Assembly: GCA_012523975.1 (NCBI GenBank)
Contig: JAAYSF010000016.1
Location: 1 to 57,837 of the forward strand
Reading direction: 5' to 3'
DNA: 57,837 nucleotides
Source of the DNA: Veillonellaceae bacterium
GTDB taxonomy: Bacteria; Bacillota; Negativicutes; JAAYSF01
Each line of letters begins with the position of its first letter. Positions within the stretch are counted from its first letter, which is position 1. Below the pieces are notes generated by a model. That model had not been told where the DNA came from and did not search any database. It saw nothing but the letters and a program-made list of their open reading frames with translations. Made by a program: the position numbers and the translations under genes. Below, in pieces: positions 7,698-16,747 of this stretch.

Positions 7698-10484
7698 TTA
7701 AGCAGTTGTAGATGAATCAGCTGATTTGCTTTCAGTGTTTGGTAGAGGCTCAATCGTTTCACTGGAATTTTTTTTGTTGTGGCTAGCTGTATTGAAACGA
7801 AGTGTAACACCAAAACGTCCCATTTGCTCACTACCACTAGTTGCGAAAGCAAGGTTGAGTAGAACGTCTTGATTAGTATAGTGATAGAAACCTAACGCAA
7901 AGGCGTTCTCCCCGGAATAAGTACCGAATCCGAATGCTGCTTGAGTAGGTTGATCCGGTTTATACGCTAACGGAGCTAGCCCGGAGATTGCTGCTGACAG
8001 AGCTCCAACTTTATCAATTCGATTGCTTAGCCAATCAAGCTGACTAACATTTATAGCATCTGTAGGATAGACGCCTGCTTGAACATTAGTTATCTGGCGT
8101 TCGTTACCTTTACTACCGACAGAAACCGTGTTATCACGATCTGCATTTGAATTTGCACCTATTGCAACGCTGTTATGGGCAGTGGCACTAGCGTTAGAGC
8201 CGATAGCCGTACTACTTGATCCAGAGGCATGTGCTTTGAAACCCATAGCTGTATTGCCAATCTCACCATTACCATTACCGGCTTGAGCGTGATTACCTAT
8301 TGCAACATTACCAATATTACCTGTGCCATTACCTGCCCACACATCATGGCCTAATGCCAGGTTATTGTCATTATACATACCATTACCCGCATAAGCATCA
8401 TGACCGATGGCTGAATTTTGGTCATTGAACCAGCCATTTCCGGCTGCTGCGTTACTACCAACTGCTGCATTCCTGTCGTTACCTATACCATTACCAGCTG
8501 CAACATTTCCACCAAGAGATAGGTTCTGATTATTGAATGTACCGTTTCCAGCTTTTGAGTTATGACCAATTGCAGCATTGAAGTCATTGCCGATACCGTT
8601 GCCGGCTGCTACTTCATGGCCAAGTGCCAGATTCATATCATTTTTCGCGCCATTACCGGCTGCTGCCGCAAAACCATAAGCTTCGTTTCGATCATTGTCG
8701 TAGCCATTGCCTGCGGCTACTAGCACGCCTTTAGCTTTATTACGGTCGTTTTCCGCGCCATTACCCGCTGCTGCAAATATGCCTTCGGCTTTATTGTGAT
8801 CGTTGTCATAACCGTTGCCGGCGGCTGCCAATACGCCTACTGCCTTATTGTTAGTATTGTCGTTGCCATTACCTGCGGCTACGCCAAGACCAAATGCCTT
8901 GTTATTTTCATTGCCATTACCGTTGCCTGCGACTGCCAATACGCCTGCTGCTGTATTGTCGGTGTTACCGTTGCCATTGCCTGCGGCTACGCCAAGACCA
9001 AATGCCTTGTTATTATTGTTGCTGTCACCGTTACCGGCGGCTGCCAATACGCCAACTGCCGTATTGTTAGTGTTGTCGTTGCCATTACTGCCTGCTGATG
9101 CTAATGCGCCTAGCGCTATATTGTTGGAATTGTTATTGCCGTTAGTACCTGCTGATGCTGAAGTACCAATAGCTACGTTTTGCATATTGTCATTTCCGTT
9201 ACCTGCTTTAGAACCATCACCTATTGCAAAGTTAAGGCTGTTTCTTTCTCCATTTCCAGCCTCTGCCGCTTGTCCTGCGGCGATATTAACCTTATTATCG
9301 TCACCATTTCCAGCTCTGGATCGATCTCCAATTGCAAAATTGGCAATATTCCTATTTCCGTCTCCCGCTTGAGCGGATTCACCTGATGAGCCATTTAAAA
9401 TGTTCTTAGTGCCATTACCAGCAGTAGCACCATTTCCATCAGCGTAATTAAAGAAGTTTAAGCTTCCTTCACCGGCCACACCACCATTATTACCAACGTT
9501 ACCACCATTTCCCATCCCATTTCCAGCTCTTGAGTCCTTACCGGTTGCAATATTTCCAACATTTAGTGTTCCATTACCGGCTTTAGATCCTTGGCCGTCT
9601 GCCACATTGCCGATATTGCCGCCACCAATCAGTATCTCACCATCTTCGGATTTACCACCGTTGCCAGCTTGTGCATTCTTCCCATAGGCTTCATTACCCA
9701 TGTTCAAAACACCGTAACCTGCTTTAGCAGACTCACCATCAGCGATATTATTTTTGTTTAGAATGCCATTACCAGCAGATCCTCCGTTAGATGCATTATT
9801 CTCTTCATTGAATCCGCCTATGTAGTTATCGTCCACTTTAAATCCATTTCCTGCTGTTGAATTAGCATCATTAGCGATGTTATTCTTATTACCAATACCG
9901 TTTCCCGCTGATGCATAATCTCCATTAGCAGTATTACTTATATTACCACCGCCAATTCCAACTCCTAATATACTTTCACCACCGTTACCAGCTGTTGCAC
10001 CAATACCTGTTGCTTTATTACTAGCGTTATTAGCTCCATTTCCTGCCTTCGCACCGACGCCATCTGAGATGTTGCCATTATTATTTGTACCATTTCCGGC
10101 TTCTGCATGATTTCCTTCTGCAATATTGTTGTTGTTATTTCCAAAATCACCATTCCCGGCTCGTGCATAATCGCCTTTAGCTTGATTATTATCGTTACCT
10201 CCTGCATCACCATTCCCCGCTTCTGCGTGGCTTCCGATTGCAATATTATTATCGTTGAAACCTAGTTCACCGTTTCCCGCACGAGCATGATCGCCATCAG
10301 CAACGTTTTCCGTATTAGGACTAATTTCAAACCAAAGAACTTTATGGTAAGGTCGTCCAGCTTCAGCACCTGCACCATTTTCCACATTTCCACTAACCGA
10401 AGCCCACGCCGGTGCAACATAAAGCGTCTGCACCGCTAAGCACAATGTAACGACCGACACTTTCCCCCATTTACTTAGTTTCAT
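7698..10484 (-). CDS. Giant YadA-type adhesin with about 36 18-residue AGNG repeats
   Basis: The 928-residue protein has a signal peptide (cut near APAWAS), a very long repeat region (about residues 65-745), a short canonical head ([17 protein letters not shown]), a neck ([22 protein letters not shown]) and a C-terminal barrel ([36 protein letters not shown]). The repeats follow AGNGxxNxxNxAxGxxAx, 18 residues per unit, with 31 exact AGNG and several AGDG, AGEG or AGTNG variants. This differs from the usual 14-residue YadA head unit and gives regular columns of Asn and Ala. A 30-residue Ser/Asn-rich tail follows the last strand. It lies 40 bases behind the adhesin at 10525-11484, so the two form an operon. 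Role: surface fibre, probably adhesion. Confidence 0.88.
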   Translation of the reverse strand: MKLSKWGKVSVVTLCLAVQTLYVAPAWASVSGNVENGAGAEAGRPYHKVLWFEISPNTENVADGDHARAGNGELGFNDNNIAIGSHAEAGNGDAGGNDNNQAKGDYARAGNGDFGNNNNNIAEGNHAEAGNGTNNNGNISDGVGAKAGNGANNASNKATGIGATAGNGGESILGVGIGGGNISNTANGDYASAGNGIGNKNNIANDANSTAGNGFKVDDNYIGGFNEENNASNGGSAGNGILNKNNIADGESAKAGYGVLNMGNEAYGKNAQAGNGGKSEDGEILIGGGNIGNVADGQGSKAGNGTLNVGNIATGKDSRAGNGMGNGGNVGNNGGVAGEGSLNFFNYADGNGATAGNGTKNILNGSSGESAQAGDGNRNIANFAIGDRSRAGNGDDNKVNIAAGQAAEAGNGERNSLNFAIGDGSKAGNGNDNMQNVAIGTSASAGTNGNNNSNNIALGALASAGSNGNDNTNNTAVGVLAAAGNGDSNNNNKAFGLGVAAGNGNGNTDNTAAGVLAVAGNGNGNENNKAFGLGVAAGNGNDNTNNKAVGVLAAAGNGYDNDHNKAEGIFAAAGNGAENDRNKAKGVLVAAGNGYDNDRNEAYGFAAAAGNGAKNDMNLALGHEVAAGNGIGNDFNAAIGHNSKAGNGTFNNQNLSLGGNVAAGNGIGNDRNAAVGSNAAAGNGWFNDQNSAIGHDAYAGNGMYNDNNLALGHDVWAGNGTGNIGNVAIGNHAQAGNGNGEIGNTAMGFKAHASGSSSTAIGSNASATAHNSVAIGANSNADRDNTVSVGSKGNERQITNVQAGVYPTDAINVSQLDWLSNRIDKVGALSAAISGLAPLAYKPDQPTQAAFGFGTYSGENAFALGFYHYTNQDVLLNLAFATSGSEQMGRFGVTLRFNTASHNKKNSSETIEPLPNTESKSADSSTTA
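8256..10285 (-). repeat. Protein-coding tandem repeats of 54 bp
   Basis: About 36 successive units of 54 bases encode the 18-residue AGNGxxNxxNxAxGxxAx motif. Units in the middle (about 8690-9110) are more alike than those at the ends. A few are lengthened by short inserts, for example the IGGGNIGN and VGIGGGNIS segments. Confidence 0.9.
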
Positions 10485-10524
10485 GTCTTTCCTCCTATCA
10501 GAAATGCCATACTTAGCTGCATTT

Positions 10525-11484
10525 CTAACCCTTCACTTCATTATCAGTAATCGCTGAATCACTTTCATTTATACTCACTTGAGCCATAGTTTCAACTGCT
10601 TCAGGAGTTACAGCCGTTACAGGCACCTGCTCCGGGACTACTGACTGAGCTTTAGGTGAAGCAGGAACTACAGGATTAGCCGGAGTAACTGGGGCCACTG
10701 GAGTAATGGGGGCTAGTGGATCTGCCGGTGCTGAATTTTGTTCTTTATCTTTAGATTTCTTTAAACGTACTGTTAATCCCGCGCGTCCCATCTTTTCACT
10801 TCCGCTAATTGCAAAAGCAGCATTTAGCAAAACATCTTCCTTCGTGTAGTGGTAAATACCAGCGGCAAGTGCATTTTCGCCTGAATACATGCCTGTTGCA
10901 ACTGCAACTTGAGTCGGCTGGTCTTCTTTATAGGAAAGCGGAGCTAAACCGGACATTGCGGCTGCTAAAGAGCCTACTTTATCAATTCGGCTAGACTCTC
11001 GCTTTAACTGACGAACATTAACGGCGTCAGTTGGGGCTACACCATCAGCAACATGAATTATTTGGCGCTCGTTTCCAGCGCTGCCAACTGATACAGTATT
11101 AGCACGATCACCTGTTGTTGAACCGCCGCCAATAGCAACACTATCTTCAGCGGTAGCAGTTGCACCCGCGCCAATCGCTGTAGTATTAGTTCCATTAGCA
11201 GTAGCTTCAAACCCTACTGCTGTGTTATTTGACTGGTTATTTTCAGTTCCAGCTTGAGCATTATATCCTATAGCAACATTGTTATCACTGTTTTGCCCGG
11301 TACCAGCTTTAGCATCATTGCCAACTGCCGTATTGTTTTCACTCCCACTACCGGCTCCAGCTCCTGCTTGAGCGTCACAGCCGATATCTACATTACTTGA
11401 AGCCCATACTGCGGGAGTACCACACATAATAACAGCCATACATAAGAGACCAATAAAACCTTTTCTAATCTTACCCAGTTTCAT
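10525..11484 (-). CDS. YadA-type adhesin with proline-rich C-terminal extension
   Basis: This 319-residue protein has a signal peptide (cut near PAVWAS), a canonical YadA head of about 110 residues with NTAVG, NVAIG, TTAIG and SVAIG turns, a neck ([22 protein letters not shown]) and a barrel domain closely matching that of the giant adhesin ([24 protein letters not shown]). About 85 residues follow the barrel, with [16 protein letters not shown] repeats. If the barrel inserts as in YadA, this tail would face the periplasm and might contact the wall. It is the promoter-proximal gene of the two-adhesin operon and has an AGGAGG site and a structured leader upstream. Confidence 0.88.
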   Translation of the reverse strand: MKLGKIRKGFIGLLCMAVIMCGTPAVWASSNVDIGCDAQAGAGAGSGSENNTAVGNDAKAGTGQNSDNNVAIGYNAQAGTENNQSNNTAVGFEATANGTNTTAIGAGATATAEDSVAIGGGSTTGDRANTVSVGSAGNERQIIHVADGVAPTDAVNVRQLKRESSRIDKVGSLAAAMSGLAPLSYKEDQPTQVAVATGMYSGENALAAGIYHYTKEDVLLNAAFAISGSEKMGRAGLTVRLKKSKDKEQNSAPADPLAPITPVAPVTPANPVVPASPKAQSVVPEQVPVTAVTPEAVETMAQVSINESDSAITDNEVKG

Positions 11485-11640
11485 TATTTAACCTCCTCAT
11501 TTGCTTTAAGAATCCTGTATTAAAGCCACTTTGCTACTTACAAAACCACCTCCAAATTGAAGCGTTGCGGCTTTAGTAACCAAAGAAAAACCTCCCTTAC
11601 CCAGGGAGCAAAGATGGTTACTATAAAACATTGAAAACTT
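11485..11640 (-). promoter_or_regulatory. Structured 5' leader of the adhesin operon, candidate cis-regulatory RNA
   Basis: On the leftward transcript, AGTAACCA pairs with TGGTTACT and encloses a CTCCCT/AGGGAG hairpin. Directly after, TAAAGCCGC pairs with GTGGCTTTA through one G-U pair that exists only on this strand, supporting an RNA read leftward. A TATAAT-like box lies at 11671-11676. I could not match it confidently to a known riboswitch class. Confidence 0.5.
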
Positions 11641-11717
11641 TTTAGTCCCATTTAATGGAATTATTGGTAAATTATATCCACCATGTCCAAGTTTTATTCA
11701 TAAACATAAATAAATAA

Positions 11718-11764
11718 AAAAAGCCGTGAGAATGCTTAATTCATAAGCATTCTCACGGCTTTTT
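11718..11764. terminator. Very strong terminator within a divergent intergenic region
   Basis: A 21-bp perfect stem (11718-11738 with 11744-11764) around ATTCA, bounded by A and T runs. Both flanking genes point away from it, so it is upstream of both. Confidence 0.8.
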
Positions 11765-11869
11765 GACTGGCAATTTCAGGTTGTAATTGTCGGATATTTA
11801 CTTTTATATTTGCGTTTCTTTCATTTCACCTTAGTCGAAATATGTCTATAAAAACATTACTTAATGATA

Positions 11870-11920
11870 TGCATAATTTGATTCCTATATGGATATTAAT
11901 GGAGTAGTTAGACAAACCTG
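11870..11920 (+). promoter_or_regulatory. Second copy of the 51-base upstream element
   Basis: TGCATA, 14 bases, TGGATATTAATGGAGTA, 2 bases, TAGACAAAC and TG match the element at 4428-4478 in order and spacing. It lies about 100 bases before the start of the outer-membrane barrel gene. Confidence 0.6.
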
Positions 11921-12022
11921 CTGCCTAACTAAATTAGAAAATAATAAAAACACTGGTGATCATGGACAAGTTAGCGAGAGTGTATGCCTATGAACCATTT
12001 AAGAAATTTAGGAGGATTCAAA

Positions 12023-12802
12023 ATGAGAAAGTGTGTATTGGCAATCTTATTTATCTTCGCGTTATCCAGTGTGGCTTTTGCCAGTCCGCTTACGGACTAT
12101 TCAAAAGGTAAGGCTGCTTTGGATTTAAACTATCGGGTAAGTCCTGACTACGATGCAAGCTTGGGAGTCAAAGGTACAGATTTAGATACTGGTAAAGTTG
12201 GTTTCGACGGAGACAGCAATGTAGAGTGGGGTTTTACTTATGGTATTGGAAACAATTGGGCACTACAATACCGCCAAGCAACGCCTACGGGAAATCTAGC
12301 TATTCCTTTCGGTGGAATTTATGAACCTCAATCCACTACTGCACTAAGCAAGTCCTTAGCCTCTGAAGGGCCTGAAATACCTACATTAAATTTCGAATCA
12401 AAAACTAGAGTAGAAGAATATAATGTCCTTTATAAACTAGATAAAAACTTTTCTCTCTTTACAGGCATAGTAAGAGCAAATCCAAGCGTTAAAGTTGGCT
12501 ATTCGCCAATTGTTGATCATTTTGCTATTCAGGGCGATGATAAAAATATTTGGCAATTTGGTGTTGTAGCAGTTAAACCGCTAAACAAAGACTTCACTAC
12601 CTATGGTATTGCTTCATTTGGCAGCGATTATCGGAACTGGGAAGTGGGCCTCGGATATAAAGTTGCCAAAGATATTGATTTCAACGTCAACTATCGCGAT
12701 ATGAAAGTTGACGATATGAAATTAGTTGGCATAGTCGGACCCGATTTAACGACTGATTCCGAAGTTAAAGGCTGGGGCTTTGGCGTAACATACAACTTCT
12801 AA
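12023..12802 (+). CDS. Outer-membrane beta-barrel protein
   Basis: ATG 12023 follows TAGGAGGATTCAA; starting at the earlier ATG 11984 would put extra residues before the signal peptide. The 259-residue product has a signal peptide cut near VAFAS. It then shows alternating polar and hydrophobic strands with many aromatic residues (WGFTYGIGNNWALQYRQA, FTTYGIASFGSDYRNWEVG) and ends in KGWGFGVTYNF. A terminal Phe is the usual beta-signal for barrel insertion by the BAM complex. No specific family is recognised. It shares an upstream element with the secreted head-repeat gene, so the two may be co-regulated. Confidence 0.8.
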   Translation: MRKCVLAILFIFALSSVAFASPLTDYSKGKAALDLNYRVSPDYDASLGVKGTDLDTGKVGFDGDSNVEWGFTYGIGNNWALQYRQATPTGNLAIPFGGIYEPQSTTALSKSLASEGPEIPTLNFESKTRVEEYNVLYKLDKNFSLFTGIVRANPSVKVGYSPIVDHFAIQGDDKNIWQFGVVAVKPLNKDFTTYGIASFGSDYRNWEVGLGYKVAKDIDFNVNYRDMKVDDMKLVGIVGPDLTTDSEVKGWGFGVTYNF

Positions 12803-12834
12803 TATAAAACCAAAAAGTTCACATGCACTCTCGC

Positions 12835-12859
12835 AGCGCTCGGAAAGGAGCGCTTTTTT
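12835..12859 (+). terminator. Terminator of the barrel gene
   Basis: AGCGCTC pairs with GAGCGCT, followed by TTTTTT. Confidence 0.85.
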
Positions 12860-12865
12860 CTTTGG

Positions 12866-13060
12866 TTATTCCAAAACCTCCTGCACCCTGCCAATAATCC
12901 CATCAGTCAGCCTGACCTTAATCCCCCGGTGATGGACTGGACTGCTGGTCAGAATATCTTTCACGATTCCCTCAGTAAGTTGCCCGGTGCGCTGGTGCTG
13001 TTTCTGGACAATCTTCACCTTTATACCGGGTCTGATATTTTTTCGTTCAGTTCCGTTCAT
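12866..13060 (-). CDS. ywbE: YwbE family protein (DUF2196)
   Basis: The 64-residue protein matches the YwbE pattern: NIRPGIKVKIVQKQHQRTG, then EGIVKDILTSSPVHHRGIKV and a GRVQEV ending. The family is widespread and short, with no assigned biochemical role, and is probably a small beta-barrel cytosolic protein. A purine-rich AAAGGGGATAC precedes the ATG. It is the last gene of the leftward block and lies between two terminators. Confidence 0.9.
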   Translation of the reverse strand: MNGTERKNIRPGIKVKIVQKQHQRTGQLTEGIVKDILTSSPVHHRGIKVRLTDGIIGRVQEVLE

Positions 13061-13096
13061 GTTGTATCCCCTTTCAATATCTTCAGAGCAATGAAG

Positions 13097-13131
13097 AAGC
13101 CACTTTACACCTTTCGATGCTAGTGGCTCTT
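13097..13131 (-). terminator. Probable terminator of the cyclophilin gene
   Basis: On the reverse strand AGAGCCACT pairs with AGTGGCTTC and is followed by TTCTTC. The U-tract is broken. Confidence 0.5.
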
Positions 13132-13141
13132 AAACACTTTT

Positions 13142-13756
13142 TTATTTAGCTTTCTCAATTGTAATCTTCTTAATTACAACATCCTCAAGCGGCTTATCCT
13201 GTGAATTTGTTTTAACCTTGCCGATTGTTTTAACTACGTCCATACCTTCGATTACCTGGCCAAATACGGCATGCTTGTTGTCCAGCCAAGGTGTCGCTTG
13301 GAGGGTTATAAAGAACTGTGAACCGCCGGTATTCGGGCCAGCATTAGCCATTGATATTACGCCCTCGGCATGTTTTAGATCGCGATGGAACTCATCAGGG
13401 ATTGTATAGCCCGGGCCGCCGGTACCGTTACCTTTGGGATCGCCGCCCTGAATCATAAAGTTATCAATGACGCGATGAAAAATTACGCCGTTGTAGAAGC
13501 CTTTATTGGCAAGATCGATAAAGTTCTTGGTCGTCACTGGCACTTTATCCTCGAATAGTTCAATACGGATATTGCCTTTGGACGTTTCAAACAATGCGAT
13601 ACTGTTATTCTTATTACTTATTTCAGTCGCCTTAGGGGCAGATTCAGGTTGAGTATTTTGGGTGTTCGTATTACTTCCTGCACATCCAGTTGCAACCAAC
13701 ATCATAAATGTCAGCATTACTATACAAGCTACTAAATTTTTCTTCATAGCCATCAC
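13142..13756 (-). CDS. Lipoprotein peptidyl-prolyl cis-trans isomerase, cyclophilin type
   Basis: The 204-residue protein begins with a lipoprotein signal whose lipobox is VATGC, followed by a Ser/Asn/Thr-rich linker and a bacterial cyclophilin domain (about residues 48-200). Diagnostic motifs are [27 protein letters not shown] and the [14 protein letters not shown] ending. The enzyme should assist proline-limited folding of exported proteins on the outer face of the inner membrane. GTG and ATG starts occur within four codons (13756, 13753, 13747) and none has a clear ribosome site, so the first residues are uncertain. Confidence 0.93.
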   Translation of the reverse strand: MMAMKKNLVACIVMLTFMMLVATGCAGSNTNTQNTQPESAPKATEISNKNNSIALFETSKGNIRIELFEDKVPVTTKNFIDLANKGFYNGVIFHRVIDNFMIQGGDPKGNGTGGPGYTIPDEFHRDLKHAEGVISMANAGPNTGGSQFFITLQATPWLDNKHAVFGQVIEGMDVVKTIGKVKTNSQDKPLEDVVIKKITIEKAK

Positions 13757-13802
13757 CGCTTTCTATAATCATCCAGATAATAGTATACCATAATTTTGCA
13801 CT

Positions 13803-14483
13803 CTACTCCATAATTCTTTCAATCTGCCAGTCTATCGGCTCCTTACCTATCGACATTAGAATGTTATTTGCTTTAGAAAAAGGATTGCTTTTGAAAAAGC
13901 CCCGACTGGCCGATAACGGACTTGGATGCGGAGATTTGATAATATAATGGTGCTTATTAGTTATCAAATTTATCTTGGACTGAGCATGGCTTCCCCACAG
14001 AATAAAAACAATGGGATCGGCACGTTTATTAAGTAGCTCAATAACCCTGTCAGTAAACTGCTCCCAGCCCTTGTTTTTATGGGAGTTAGCTTGTCCGGCA
14101 ACAACGGTCAGTACAGTGTTTAATAGAAGTACGCCTTGATCTGCCCACTTCTTCAAATAGCCATTATTCGGAATATAGCACCCAACATCGTCTTTCAGTT
14201 CTTTGTAGATATTAAGCAACGACGGCGGCAGCGCGATTCCCGGTTTTACCGAAAAACTAAGTCCATGCGCCTGATTCGGGCCATGGTAAGGGTCCTGGCC
14301 AAGAATTACTACCTTGACATTATTATACGCCGTATAATGCAGCGCGTTGAAAATATCATATTTGTCAGGATAGACTGTTTTAGTTCGGTACTCATTAATC
14401 AGCCATTTTCGCAGCTTTAAATAGTATTCTTTGTTAAATTCTTCTCCAAGCAGCTCTTGCCAATCATTTTTAAAAATAATCAT
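13803..14483 (-). CDS. ung: Uracil-DNA glycosylase, family 1
   Basis: The 226-residue enzyme has the family-1 water-activating motif [18 protein letters not shown] with Asp64, and the [11 protein letters not shown] loop with His186, as in E. coli Ung. It removes uracil from DNA to start base-excision repair. The length agrees with the family. It is followed at short distance by the cyclophilin gene on the same strand, though no functional link is evident. The start ATG 14483 has no strong ribosome site. Confidence 0.97.
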   Translation of the reverse strand: MIIFKNDWQELLGEEFNKEYYLKLRKWLINEYRTKTVYPDKYDIFNALHYTAYNNVKVVILGQDPYHGPNQAHGLSFSVKPGIALPPSLLNIYKELKDDVGCYIPNNGYLKKWADQGVLLLNTVLTVVAGQANSHKNKGWEQFTDRVIELLNKRADPIVFILWGSHAQSKINLITNKHHYIIKSPHPSPLSASRGFFKSNPFSKANNILMSIGKEPIDWQIERIME

Positions 14484-14516
14484 ATATCATCACCAATTTG
14501 AATTATAACATATATT

Positions 14517-15704
14517 CTAAAGACCAAGCCTCTTTTTGTTCTCTTTAAATGACCAGTATAGCTTAGTGATGAAGCCAGTAACACCTGCAGCCTTGCTTTG
14601 GTATGGTTTGCTAATCAAGCAAGCGGCAATACGTCTGATGTTCTCGGCCGGTTTTGAATCAGGATGTGATAACAACAGCGGATTTTGGTCTCTTACTGAC
14701 CGATTTACTAATTTATCATCCAGTACATACCCCAAATACCGAACATCCTTTTTAAGATAATGAGTGACTACCGCCAAAAGCCGTTCTGCAACCAAATTCG
14801 CATCATCTGCACTTTCGGCCCTGTTGACTATCAGCATTTGTTTTGCCAAGCAGCCATTGATATGCATTACCTTCAGAATAGCGTAGGCATCCATCATAGC
14901 ATGCGGCTCTGGCGTAGTAATAACAATAACCTCGTCACTGGCTAGTAAAAAATTGGAGACATCTGTCGAGATTCCAGCGCCGGTATCAAGCAATATAATA
15001 TCAGATACCCCGTCTAACTGATTGAAGGTACTGATTACTTGGGCGAACTGTCGGTCTTTAAGATGGGTCAGTTCCTGTACTCCTGAGCTGCCAGGTATTA
15101 TAAAAATATTGCCCGGAGCCGCAACCGCAATATCCAGTAGACTTTTCTCGCCGTTAAATAAATCAACAATGTTATAACGCGACTTAACTGATAACAAGAC
15201 ATCGACATCGGCAGTACCAAGATCCAAATCAAGAATGTAGACCCGCTTCCCCAAATTAGCCAGGGCAATGGCCAAGTTGATAACCAACGTTGTTTTGCCA
15301 ACTCCGCCTTTACCGCTGGTAACGGCAATTACCCTCGTTTTGGAATGTTCTCTGTTCCCGGTATTAACCCTGGATATTGTATGAGGCATCATAATAGTAT
15401 AACTGCGTGTCCCCTCAAAATTCCGACCAAGAATCTCAGTTTGGAAGGATAATTCACCCTGATGATCTGCAATAGACGCTTTTAGCTTAGTCCCAACCGG
15501 CCAGATTACCATTTTTCCCTGCAGATAAGGTACGCTTATATCGATCAAATACTCCGAACTGCTTACTATCCTGCAACTATAGCTTGTACTGCTATCCAAC
15601 GTAGTTAAGATAATACTCTGACCTACATAATATTGGTTTGATGGTTTCATACTCCACCAGCCTTTGTAATTTCCATATAAAAGCATTTCTCCAATATTTG
15701 CCAT
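14517..15704 (-). CDS. Fusion of YcgR N-terminal (PilZN-type) domain with MinD/FlhG-like ATPase
   Basis: Residues about 25-110 resemble the YcgR N-domain that precedes PilZ in flagellar brake proteins (VGQSIILTTL, SYSCRIVSSS, YTIMMPH). Residues 123-370 are a MinD/FlhG-type P-loop ATPase with the deviant Walker A SGKGGVGKTT (130-139), LDLDLGTADVD and ILLDTGAGIS. FlhG proteins set flagellar number by ATP-dependent membrane cycling. Here the c-di-GMP-binding PilZ domain itself is missing. The gene is outside any flagellar cluster. Starts at 15704, 15686 and 15650 are all possible; GGTGGAG lies just before the last. A link between c-di-GMP sensing partners and motility or surface placement is inferred. 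Confidence 0.82.
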   Translation of the reverse strand: MANIGEMLLYGNYKGWWSMKPSNQYYVGQSIILTTLDSSTSYSCRIVSSSEYLIDISVPYLQGKMVIWPVGTKLKASIADHQGELSFQTEILGRNFEGTRSYTIMMPHTISRVNTGNREHSKTRVIAVTSGKGGVGKTTLVINLAIALANLGKRVYILDLDLGTADVDVLLSVKSRYNIVDLFNGEKSLLDIAVAAPGNIFIIPGSSGVQELTHLKDRQFAQVISTFNQLDGVSDIILLDTGAGISTDVSNFLLASDEVIVITTPEPHAMMDAYAILKVMHINGCLAKQMLIVNRAESADDANLVAERLLAVVTHYLKKDVRYLGYVLDDKLVNRSVRDQNPLLLSHPDSKPAENIRRIAACLISKPYQSKAAGVTGFITKLYWSFKENKKRLGL

Positions 15705-15755
15705 ATTCCTGCCATATCTGATAAATTAGCTAATTCTCCCATCAATTGCAAAATA

Positions 15756-15780
15756 AAAGGCCCGCGTAATCACGGGCTTG
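15756..15780 (-). terminator. Terminator of the DUF2935 gene
   Basis: On the reverse strand AAGCCCGTG pairs with CGCGGGCCTT (one G-T pair), followed by TTATTTTG. Confidence 0.75.
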
Positions 15781-15791
15781 AGCAGCTTTTA

Positions 15792-16628
15792 TTAAAAACC
15801 ATAGTCGCAATGCATTACTTTTGGATGATCGCAGTCCATGCCCTCTTCTTGGATTCTTTGGAGGACTTCGAGGAAATGTTCTGCTTCTCTACGGACATGA
15901 TCAGCAAGGAGCGGCGGTATAAGCGACAGTGCAGCACATTGCTTAATCAATTCCTCAGCTGTTGCCTTAAAATCGCGGACCTGCATAGTCGCGGCAGTCA
16001 CATCCTTTTGAAAACGCATGAAGTCATTATTCACGCGGAAATGCCACAGCATGCTATCGAAATCACGGGCATGCAATTGCAGTTGGTCAAATTTGTTGCT
16101 TAGCGAGTTTGATGTGTCTACGAGTTCACGTTCCGAAGGATCGAGCAGACCACGGATAAATTTTAAATGATCAGCCATAATCCTAATCCAGAAAACATTT
16201 TCACTTACAATGGAATCAACGGGATAACGCATTTCACCATCTTTAGATTTCTGCAAAATCTTAAAAAAGTATAGTGCTTCGCGTGAAACATGATCAATTA
16301 ATAGTGGATAGTTGCCGCCACCGCGAATCCTGCACTCAATTAGCAGATGCAGCAAGTTTCTCTTATAGCAAAAAATATTCTTTACTGCTGCCATTACCGT
16401 ATCAACAAAACGCTTAAAATCACTGTCGCATTCGATTTGACAAGCTCTTTTTTCAAGGTCAGCGAATACTCTGTAGAATTGTTCTGCCTCAGAAATTAAT
16501 TCAGTTTGGTCACAAGGCAGCCCTAACTTGATGAATAGAGAGTGTTCTTTCATGATACGCAGCCAAAATCGTATTTCATGCATATTAAGCGGGACAAAAG
16601 GCTTTAATTCCCGACAGAAAATATCCAA
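15792..16628 (-). CDS. DUF2935 family protein
   Basis: The 278-residue protein consists of two similar all-helical halves, each with the pattern ExxFWxRIMxxHxxFIxGLLDPSE (HEIRFWLRIMKEHSLFIKLG and NVFWIRIMADHLKFIRGLL) and a later DHVxREAxxFxxxL segment. This is the DUF2935 arrangement found in spore-forming Firmicutes. The paired His/Glu pattern recalls ferritin- or hemerythrin-like four-helix metal sites, but this has not been shown. The start is TTG 16628, about eleven bases after GGAGGCG. No operon partner is evident. Confidence 0.85.
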   Translation of the reverse strand: MDIFCRELKPFVPLNMHEIRFWLRIMKEHSLFIKLGLPCDQTELISEAEQFYRVFADLEKRACQIECDSDFKRFVDTVMAAVKNIFCYKRNLLHLLIECRIRGGGNYPLLIDHVSREALYFFKILQKSKDGEMRYPVDSIVSENVFWIRIMADHLKFIRGLLDPSERELVDTSNSLSNKFDQLQLHARDFDSMLWHFRVNNDFMRFQKDVTAATMQVRDFKATAEELIKQCAALSLIPPLLADHVRREAEHFLEVLQRIQEEGMDCDHPKVMHCDYGF

Positions 16629-16695
16629 AACTTTATCGCCTCCATATATTTTTCTACTACATCTTATGTTGCCACTTCACCGGAAGTGACAAAAG

Positions 16696-16739
16696 AAAAA
16701 ATGCCCTCCAGTTCATATTCGAACCGTAGGGCATTTTTT
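16696..16739 (-). terminator. Terminator of the asparaginase operon
   Basis: AAAAAATGCCCT pairs perfectly with AGGGCATTTTTT across a 20-base loop, giving a U-tract on the leftward transcript. Confidence 0.85.
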
Positions 16740-16747
16740 GTGAGCTT

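Noticed and set aside
8796-9372. Rightward open frames of 100-185 residues rich in Val, Leu, Pro and Ala
   Set aside because: They are the complementary strand of the 54-bp repeats of the giant adhesin gene; no ribosome site, and composition is an artefact of the repeat.
11485-11640. Adhesin leader considered as a c-di-GMP-I (GEMM) riboswitch
   Set aside because: The required GGGCAAACC and GACGCAAAGCC-type core is absent; only a generic AAAGCC match is present.
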